DNA of 64,000 nt from Bathynomus jamesi (taxonomy: Eukaryota; Arthropoda; Malacostraca; Isopoda; Cirolanidae), in contig JAJOZX010009091.1 in NCBI GenBank assembly GCA_023014485.1, positions 95,814 through 159,813 on the forward strand, in the 5' to 3' direction. The translations under genes and the position numbers were made by a program. Within the stretch, counting starts at the first letter, position 1; each line of letters opens with the position of its first letter. Positions 56,296 through 64,000 of this stretch are shown piece after piece. A model generated the notes under the pieces. That model ran no database searches and had not been told where the DNA came from. It saw only the letters and a list, made by a program, of their open reading frames with translations.

Positions 56296-56927
56296 GACCA
56301 TAGTTATTTGAAAAAATGGACTTAATTTATTAATAAAATGTAAAACATATGTTCCTAAATGTCCGGTTATCCACGCCCACGTATCCGGAACCGATAAACC
56401 TGTTGTTGATTAAAATACAATATTTTAAAACTCGCGCCTTACAACGTATTTTAACTGTTTATATATCCCATAAATCCCAGGGAAAACGTGTCCCATTTGT
56501 ATCTAAATATTCTCTTAAAAGAAAATACATTTCAGTCACAAACATTTTGAATTTAACTTTAGTTGATAAACGGCGCGAAGTTTGAGTAAAAAAAAAGAAA
56601 AAAAAGAAAAACGTAATCCACCAACATCTTCCATAAGTTTTAAAATATTATCACACTTTTAATTTCAAAAACATGTTTAATTAAAAAGAGTGCAATGAAA
56701 ACTACTTTCACATCCCGTTTTCTGTTTTACAAGTTGTTAAAGGTAAACTTTTTTCTATAATTAAATATAATTAAATATGCTTTATGTTATATAAGTAGAT
56801 TATAAGTAGATTTATAAGTGGATTATTATTATTAATCCGTTATAGTCAATAAGAATATGAAGTTATTTCAATAAGATTTTCAATTAAAAAAACCTCACTA
56901 TCATTTGACCATTAAATGTGTAACTTA
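56296..56927. other. anonymous AT-rich DNA
   Basis: A 78-codon frame at 56349-56585 (GYPRPRIRNR-like in other frames) matches no family. Nothing else is recognised. Confidence 0.45.
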
Positions 56928-57512
56928 GGCCGCTTCACACGAGCATATTTTTGTCGCGCGTTTCCTGACGCGCGTTTTAGAAATCAAACGAGTTCAATAG
57001 GACCGTTTACACGGCGTACGCGCGACAAAACAAACGCGGCGGCGCGGACGCTCACCAAACGCCAGTACTTCCAAAACGCGACGCATAAAAATGCGCCGAG
57101 CGTTCTAGAATTCTTTGTGTGGCATTGGAGTACTTCAGACGAACGTATTTTTTTGTCGTGCGTCAGTTGTGTTTCAGCTCTGGCAGCTTCTGGAGAAGAC
57201 ATACGAAAATAATTGAAGAATTTAACTTCATCAGCTTTTAGATCTGAATATAACGCGTAAAATGCACCTTGTAATAATCTGGTGCTGTTTATAGGATGGA
57301 CCCACCATTTGCGGTTTCTTTGCTTTTTCATAACCTTATTCATCAAATACACACAAACAATTCTCTTGTTTACGTCTTCCATCACGAACAGATGCAAGCG
57401 AACTGAGGTGATGCGCGCAACACAATATGTTTGTGTGAACACATGCCTTTTAGAAAAACAGACGCGCGCATAATTATGCGCGCGACAAAAATACGCTCGT
57501 TTTGAAGCGGCC
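56928..57512 (-). mobile_element. PIF/Harbinger-type element, internally deleted, 585 bp
   Basis: GGCCGCTTCACACGAGC with TATTTTTGTCGCGCG at the left faces CGCGCGACAAAAATACGCTCG with TTTTGAAGCGGCC at the right. TTA lies at the left edge and TTTTA at the right, compatible with the TWA target preference of the superfamily but not decisive. The interior keeps one transposase segment. CpG-rich ends stand out in AT-rich surroundings. Confidence 0.85.
57194..57382 (-). pseudogene. Harbinger transposase N-terminal fragment
   Basis: The minus strand reads NRKWWVHPINSTRLLQGAFY, ALYSDLKADEVKFFNYFRMS: the conserved start of PIF/Harbinger transposases (RR.W.HP.N..R...G.F..L...L..D..KF..Y.RMS). The DDE catalytic region that should follow is deleted; the frame runs on into the subterminal repeat by chance. 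Confidence 0.9.
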
Positions 57513-57553
57513 TTTTAGATATAGCGTGCTTTGTAATGAATGAATGGAATATA

Positions 57554-57586
<33 letters not shown>

Positions 57587-57598
57587 GTTTATATACAC

Positions 57599-57661
<63 letters not shown>

Positions 57662-58097
57662 GAGATGATGTCTGTCTGATGTCTGATAATGTTCTATGTT
57701 CGTTTATACACGCCAAATCGACTAGGGTAATGTACACCAAATTTAGTATACACATTAAGGAAGAACTAGGGAAGGTTTTAGTAACACACCTGCCCTTCTC
57801 AGACCTCCTCTAGGTTGTGTTTCGCGAAGCTTTAGCTGCGAAAGGTGTAGCGGGCGTTCCAGTATATATATATATATATATATATACGAGTGTGTATATA
57901 TTAGATCTGCTCTGTCTGTGTATACGCGCTGATCTTGTGTACTTATTTCAGTTAAAAGTTTCATTTATATAGGGGTGCAGCGACAATTGCTCTTTAGAAG
58001 TTAATTTAAAGTTAAATAAGAGACAAAGCTAAAATAAAAAATTAAGTGCTGATGTGTATATACAAAACTGCTACCAGGTTACAAGGAATATACCTCG
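57513..58097. other. TA, GT microsatellites and anonymous DNA
   Basis: TA and GT arrays alternate over 57549-57660, with another TA array at 57861-57886. No gene. Confidence 0.6.
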
Positions 58098-58395
58098 TTA
58101 AACCTCGTTGCTGTTCCGTGTGACTGTGATAGTCTCTCTTCACACGAAGGTCAAGCTGGTGGTCCCGCCTCTAGGTCTGGCTTGGTGGAAGAGCGAGCTG
58201 CTTTCTTGCGCTCTCCACCGTACATAGCTAGGTACACCCGGCTCATCTGGTACCGTCATGGGTAATAATGGATTTTACTTACCAAGCCAGACCTAGAGGC
58301 GGGGCCACCAGCTTGACCTTCGTGTGAAGAGAGACCAACGCACCGAACAGGAACGAGGAGGTGTGTGTTTGCAGTTAAATGTATATATATATATA
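58098..58395. repeat. fold-back pair of repeat family C with SINE B-type tail
   Basis: ACACGAAGGTCAAGCTGGTG and CCGCCTCTAGGTCTGGCTTGG at the left (58140-58190) have their inverse at 58285-58335; the loop contains AGGTACACCCGGCTCATCTGG as in 32655-32815. The right end GTGTGTTTGCAGTTAAATG followed by a TA array matches the SINE B tail. Confidence 0.75.
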
Positions 58396-58670
58396 TAATA
58401 AATATATACAATATATGAGCCTTCATTGCTTTTCAGCTAAATCAGTATTGCTAAAGTATATAGTTAAAAATTACATTAAATATCAAATCTGAAAAACATT
58501 CCAACATCCCAACGTCCCAAAATGTCCAACAACATCACTAATTAACGTATAAAAAGCTATTATATATTTTTCTACATAAAAATTGTGAAAATTGTAAAAA
58601 TAGAAGTTGTTTAGATTCAAAATCCAAAAATTAAAATTGACTTTCAAATTGTCCTTTGAAGCTGTAACTT

Positions 58671-58713
<43 letters not shown>

Positions 58714-61107
58714 ATTAGCGAGATAAGTTAAATCTGGCCTTTAGCTCTTGCAGTTATTGAAATGAATTATAGATTTTTTTAAGGAATTATAGAATTTTAT
58801 AATGTGTAAATTACTGAATTATTAATCCATAAAAAAATAGAGTATTTAAGATTAGCGTATAATGGAATTCAAATTCGGCACGATCTTTATAATAAAGAAT
58901 TGAAGCCATGATGAATACTATTGAATATTTTTAATTAATTGTATTATAAACAGTAAAACATTTTATTCGCGATGAAAAATGAAAAAAAAAAAAATTACAT
59001 TTTACAAAAAAAAAAAATTATTTTAATAAAAATTATTTGATACATTTTTTTTTTTTTAATAAACAAAATTGTATCTTTGGGTCAATAAATTTAATTTTCA
59101 ATTTAATAAAGATTTATTTTAATTTAAAAAAAGAATTCACCTTTTACGTGCCACGAAAGCTTTCCTTTGAATTAAACTATTATTTTGTTGACTGTATACA
59201 CTATTAATTGGAGAGTAGCAGCGGGAAAGTGGCGTATAAATTCATTTTTTTTTTTTTTAAATTTGTTCCTGGATTTTTTAGAGTTTATGACGTGTATAAG
59301 AATTAACAGTGCGAACAGGCAAATACAAAATAGTCTTATTTAAACTTTCGGTTGAAACAAAAAAAAGTGTCCCCCTCATGCCAAAGAACTAATTCTCACG
59401 CACGTCACTAACTCTCAACGTACCGGATAAATTTTTTTTTTTTAATTTCCTTTTGTTACCCCTACTAATTATAAATTTATTAATAAATTCATTTATCTAC
59501 ACTATAAAAGCAGAAAAGAACGTAAAAAAATGTTTTTGAATAAATGAATGTAAACATTTTTTGTTAAAAGATAATCAAATGTTAATTGGGTAAATAACAT
59601 TTTTATTTAAGCTTAAGGATTCACCGCTAAATAGTACTGAAAATATGGAGTTTTATGACAGGATTTTTTGATCCGCTTGTATATATAACATCATCAGGGA
59701 AGACCTTGTATGCCCAAGTAGTACTCGGCGTCCGAATCGATTAAAGTCCATTTTAATTAAGTTACTGTTGAAAAAGATGAATTACCTATCGGTCAGTCAT
59801 AGAAAATGGGATGCGTGAGTCTCGAGAGTGTCCACTGAGCTATCGGCTATATCTTATTCGCATCATGGTTTTAACTGTTTCCTTAATTATCATTTGTAAT
59901 AATGTGTTAATTTAACTTAGTTTGTTCAAATACTTAATAGAATACACGTATTTGTACTAAGTACTTTATTATTGTGAATTTTATACGATTTTGCGGGCAT
60001 TCGCCCTTGGCCCCTCCTTCCTGCATAAAACAAAATATATACGCATAATTTTTTAAACTTAGTTCTTAAACGTATTTTATTAAGTGTTTCTCAAGCTTTT
60101 AGTCCTCTAAAATGTACTGCACACTCGGATGAGAAAATTGTACTGGCAATGTCTTAAATCAGCGAGTCACAACCAGTGGTACAGAACCACCGATGGTACG
60201 TGAAGCTGTTTCAGGTGGTACCCAAGAAGGTTTTAATAATTACTCAGCTTGTTGACTGGTAATTATTTTCAAGATAATGTTCTAAAAAATAATATTAGTT
60301 ATGGATGAATAACCTTTAATCTTTCCCACTGCAGATTTGCATACTATCCCATTTGGCATTCAGATATATTTCAGATTTCAGATAAAGTACAAGGCCAAAA
60401 TCAAGGTTTTGATTCAGTACAGATTTCGATGAATATCATTGGAATAAAAATGACTTTTACATAAAGCTGAAATTTTAAAATTGACCATCAAAGTCCTCTC
60501 CGATTTTGGTTAGGCAATTATATAGATACTAGAAAAATATGGTAGCAAAGAAGTAGTATGGGATGGGAGTGGATGGATGGATTGGAGTGGATGAGAACCC
60601 CCTGTCCTAAATAATATATTTATTATTCATAAACGAACCAAAATAATAACAACTGATGTACATTTAATACATTTACTGTTAATTCACAAACGTATAAATT
60701 AAATTCTAAATTTACACTGGGTTAATAATTAATTACATCAAGACATTCACTCATATCGGACCAGGAATGTAATTTTGATAAAGTATCTCTCAATTTAGAT
60801 TAGGTTCATCACAAAAAAATACTATTTTCTGTCCATTAAAATCAAGGGAAAATCAAGATAAAAAATTATCTAATTTTGGTCCGTTAAAATTATGAAATGA
60901 TTTAGTTCTCTAACGCCGGAATTTTTTGTAGAGTTAAGTTATGAGTGCGTGTATTTGAAACGTTACCAATTTGTACAGTCGTCCATAAAGAGATAAGTGT
61001 TGACATTAAAAATATGACTAAAGTAACTGTGTTAAAAAGAAATTAAATCTCTTTCAATAAAGGAATATTGCTAAATCTTTTTAGTAATGTCATTTATGAT
61101 CTAATGT
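58396..61107. other. long anonymous AT-rich stretch
   Basis: GA repeats at 58677-58710, A and T runs near 58981-59060 and 59240-59260, and a CAGTGGTAC-type sequence near 60173 that lacks a partner. I see no gene, splice pattern or transposon end pair in 2.7 kb. Confidence 0.5.
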
Positions 61108-61330
61108 AGTATCAGGAAAAAAGTTCGCCGAGAAACAAAATTTATAAAAAGCATAAAATAATAGTAATTAGTAATAATGATTAGGTTTTGCATTTGAAAT
61201 CTTATTATTATTATTATTATCACCAAAAACAATAAAACATTCAAAGCAAAACGGAATATTACCAATCAGTAATTTTTTATGCAGTTTAGAAATTGTTTCT
61301 AGACGAACTTTTTTCCGAAGCTGTCCACCT
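61108..61330. mobile_element. MITE family F, copy 2
   Basis: GGAAAAAAGTTCGCCGAGAAAC at the left faces GTTTCTAGACGAACTTTTTTCC at the right, then GAAGCTGTCC. Size and interior words match 28518-28740. Confidence 0.7.
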
Positions 61331-61789
61331 CATTACTCGTTTCATTTCTCATATCTATTAATAATTCTTAAGTAATTTAATTGATTTAATTTAAAATTAA
61401 TTTAACCACCTTTAATTCACATAAGTAATATGCGTTGCCCTTTAATTAATCTGAGAGCCCAGTAAAGCCGAAAGCTTAAGGGCCAAATTATTGTACAAAC
61501 AAATACAACTACTCCTAAATTTACCGTCTATTTTTCATGTTTTATGTCGTACTGTAATATTTCTTCCGTCAATAAAGAGTTTTTCGTTCGTCTCATCGTT
61601 GATCTCAAATCTCAATTACAGATTTCTTCAACAAGCTTTGGCAAACATCGACAATGTTTACACATTCTAGAGTGCGGAATCAAGCATATGTCGAATATTG
61701 AATTTTCTTGTATGCTTTTCTTCTATTTCTTTAATTGAAATCTTTGCGTATTTCTGGTGTTGAAGCGTTTTGTAGACGAGATTGGACTA
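61331..61789. other. anonymous DNA
   Basis: No coding region, transposon end or microsatellite is recognised. Confidence 0.45.
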
Positions 61790-61925
61790 ACGACACTCGA
61801 TCGACGTGACATATATATTCGACAAGTTATTGCGAGTTAGATTAAGTTTCGTTAGATTGGGTTAATATACGCTAGGGTAGGTTAGGTTAAGTTAGTTTTT
61901 TTTTTTTTTAGAGTGTTGATGTTAT
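61790..61925. repeat. single arm of the GGTTA-word repeat
   Basis: CGACAAGTTATTGCGAGTTAG, GGGTAGGTTAGGTTAAGTTAG and a T run before GAGTGTTGATGTTA match the left arm of 4935-5262. Confidence 0.65.
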
Positions 61926-62444
61926 GTATGTTTCATCGATCGCCCAAAAAATAGATATCACTAAGCTAATTTTCGTTTGAAAATCATTTAAAAACTTAGT
62001 TTCTACGATAGATATTTGTATAAAATTTAAACCGTTTTCTACTGGTTCAAGTGACTTGAAGTCAGCTGTTCGCAACTCGAGTTGCTGCATTTTATAGATA
62101 AAAAGTCTGACTCATACAAGATCCGACTTGACTCGACTTCAGTTTTTCTCAAATTAGCTTCGGAGATGTCTCGACCAAAAGTAAATTCACATTAAAAAAT
62201 GTGATGTCAAATTTACACATTTTTAAGCTTTACATAAAGATTTGGCCTTGTCTCATTGCAATTTTGGGCCTATATTGTCCTAACTTAATCCAGTCATTAT
62301 TATTATTATTATTATTATTATTGTTTTCATATGAGTTAAAATATATTTATCACAAGGGTTAGGCTTATTAAGCTAGGCCTAACTTAATAAGTAGGCCTAT
62401 AGGTACATATGACGTCAGCGGACTCAAGTTGCCCTGTTCTATTG
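61926..62444. other. anonymous DNA with an ATT array
   Basis: ATT repeats near 62297-62320. No gene. Confidence 0.5.
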
Positions 62445-62615
62445 CCACCGCCGTAGCTCATTGGATAACACCGTTTCCCTACAAGCGAAGTGAAGACTGA
62501 GGTCGAGGGATCGAGTCCCGATGTGCTGGTAATGAGAAACCCGGAATTAGCGTAATGAGCCACATTAGTCTAGCCCGAGCACTGTGCCAGTTTCTGGCCC
62601 TAGTGAGCTCGCAAA
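62445..62615 (+). repeat. SINE family D, intact copy
   Basis: GCCGTAGCTCATTGGATAAC (A-box-like), GAGGTCGAGGGATCGAGTCCC (B-box-like), then TGCTGGTAATGAGAAACCCGG and GAGCACTGTGCCAGTTTCTGG. The split copy at 12893-13920 supports the family. Confidence 0.75.
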
Positions 62616-63102
62616 TCTAATTCGAAGTCAATGAAAAAATGTGACTTGAAATTAAGTCTCATTTGGAACCAATAGAAAACGGCTTTAAGTTGCCTAAAAC
62701 TAAATTAAAATATTCATTAAGCAGTCAGTTGATACCTTTGAAATCCTACGAGTATTCGCCACTGTTACCTTTAATTTCAGAGTCCAGTAATTCTTTTTGC
62801 ATGTTGTCGTGTTTCTAAAACATGTAAAAGAAATTGGAATTATTCTTAACATTTTCTGGTGCCTTATATTCTTCAATAAGAGCTTTACGAATGCGAATTT
62901 GTTTCCAGTTAGTCTTTATTTCACTAAATTTCCCCTTATTGTTTATTTATATGTTTTTGACATCTGTTTTCTTTGTTGGAATGGTTTTCTAATAATTCTT
63001 TCAGCTTTGCTTTCATTTAGTTTTAATTTTGGCACTCTGGCACTCTAATAACATTGAGATATTTATCCCTCAATTTTCTTATTTTTAACTCTTATCTTAC
63101 AG
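62616..63102. other. anonymous AT-rich DNA
   Basis: An 83-codon frame at 62797-63048 is rich in Phe, Leu and Ile, as expected of AT-rich DNA, and resembles no protein known to me. Confidence 0.45.
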
Positions 63103-63813
63103 CAGTGTTGCCAGATCTACAGATATATCTGTAGATCTACAGATTTTATGAAGCAATTCAGATTTTCAGATTTTTTCAATAATTTATGCATAATCTACAG
63201 ATTTTTAATCCAGCAAGCAATCATTATTATTTACTTCCAAAATTTACAACAAGGAAATATTAGGCCTACAGTCTCAATCAATAGGACACAAATGTTCTCG
63301 GTATTCAGTTTCAGAAGTCGAGTCGACTCGCTTCTGACTACGATATACATGCCGATTAAATCATTTAATCGGCGCTGATTGGTTGATATTCTCTCTACGT
63401 CATGGTAGCATGGAATGTTTTTGTTTTTGTTGAAAAAAATGATATTTATCTGTTTAAATCTAAAAAGGATTTTTTTTTGTTTCATTTATGTGTATGAATT
63501 AAAGAAGTATTCCGGTGTTCTTATAGTTATTACAGCAATAACCAAAAGGTATTTCCTTTGTCACAAAGTAACGGAATTCAATTTGTTTACTTTCATTTAC
63601 TTTACTTTTTTTATGTTAAAGTGCCATATTTATATAAGTTTATAAAAATAAACAAAATATTATACAAGATTTTATCATTGATAATACCTTAAGACAGTAA
63701 ATTATAAAAATATGTCAAAATTATTATTTAGATAAATATTATAAATCTACAGATTTCTACAGATTTTTTAATCAGATTTATCAGATTTTTAAAAATTCCA
63801 TCTGGCAACACTG
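63103..63813. mobile_element. non-autonomous hAT element, 711 bp, exact 8-bp target duplication
   Basis: CAGTGTTGCCAGAT and ATCTGGCAACACTG are perfect 14-bp inverted ends. TCTTACAG flanks both sides (63095-63102 and 63814-63821). TCTACAGAT and CAGATTTTT words repeat 4-6 times within about 100 bp of each end, like hAT transposase-binding sites. No transposase. Confidence 0.96.
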
Positions 63814-63821
63814 TCTTACAG

Positions 63822-64000
63822 TTCGCTTTAAATAGGTTTTCACTTTCCTCTGGATAACTGTAGTGTTATATTCAGTGAAAACTACACCTTCTTCAGAAGA
63901 AAATGATTAGTGTGTTACACTTCCCAGCTCAAGCATTAAGCCCACATCTTTGATACTTTCGTGTATATCGTATGCATTTACTCTAAAATATATTTATTTA
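63822..64000. other. anonymous DNA to window end
   Basis: Nothing recognised. Confidence 0.5.

Overview
The window reads as intergenic or intronic DNA from a large, repeat-rich, AT-rich arthropod genome. The evidence is very dense microsatellites (TA, GT/CA, GA/TC, AAT, TATC), several tRNA-derived SINEs, many Tc1/mariner relatives, hAT and Harbinger elements, non-LTR retrotransposons, and short tracts built from the arthropod telomere-like word GGTTA. Such microsatellite density would suit a decapod crustacean, but that assignment is inference. I recognise no intact host gene. Every protein with a recognisable family is transposon-derived, and every one is truncated, frameshifted or interrupted by a stop.

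Layout. 0-12 kb: a SINE, a deleted DD41D Tc1/mariner relative, a fold-back element, a 450-bp tandem duplication, and a DD34D mariner nested inside an older TA-flanked element that is itself partly duplicated. 12-18 kb: LINE scraps, a hAT element with an exact 8-bp target duplication inside a SINE, a roughly 1-kb fold-back element splitting a TATC microsatellite, and a three-level nest ending in another hAT element. 18-32 kb: MITEs, a head-to-head pair of tRNA-like SINEs, a LINE fragment, near-perfect palindromes, and a mariner whose 3' end has been copied in inverted orientation. 32-46 kb: a decayed LINE, a complete 2.98-kb DNA transposon with AGGGTGGTCC ends and a spliced transposase-like gene, a MITE with matching ends, and a second fold-back Tc1/mariner relative (DD37D). 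46-55 kb: a 170-bp palindromic MITE, a roughly 3-kb transposon with 300-bp inverted repeats encoding an XPG/FEN-like nuclease with a cysteine-rich tail, an RTE-like LINE fragment, and a 2.5-kb CR1/jockey-type LINE on the minus strand. 55-64 kb: two hAT-type MITEs with exact 8-bp duplications, a Harbinger remnant, SINEs and long anonymous AT-rich DNA.

Nothing here forms an operon or pathway. The logic is insertion history: TA-targeting elements sit in or beside TA arrays, SINE tails run into TA arrays, and inverted duplication has repeatedly turned elements into hairpins. The most interesting objects are the XPG-nuclease transposon (about 47.4-50.4 kb), the AGGGTGGTCC transposon and its MITE relative (37.1-40.1 and 42.1-42.7 kb), and the two independently formed fold-back Tc1/mariner elements (30.9-31.9 and 42.8-43.7 kb). 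All coordinates were read by eye; boundaries without a target duplication are good to about 10-30 bases.
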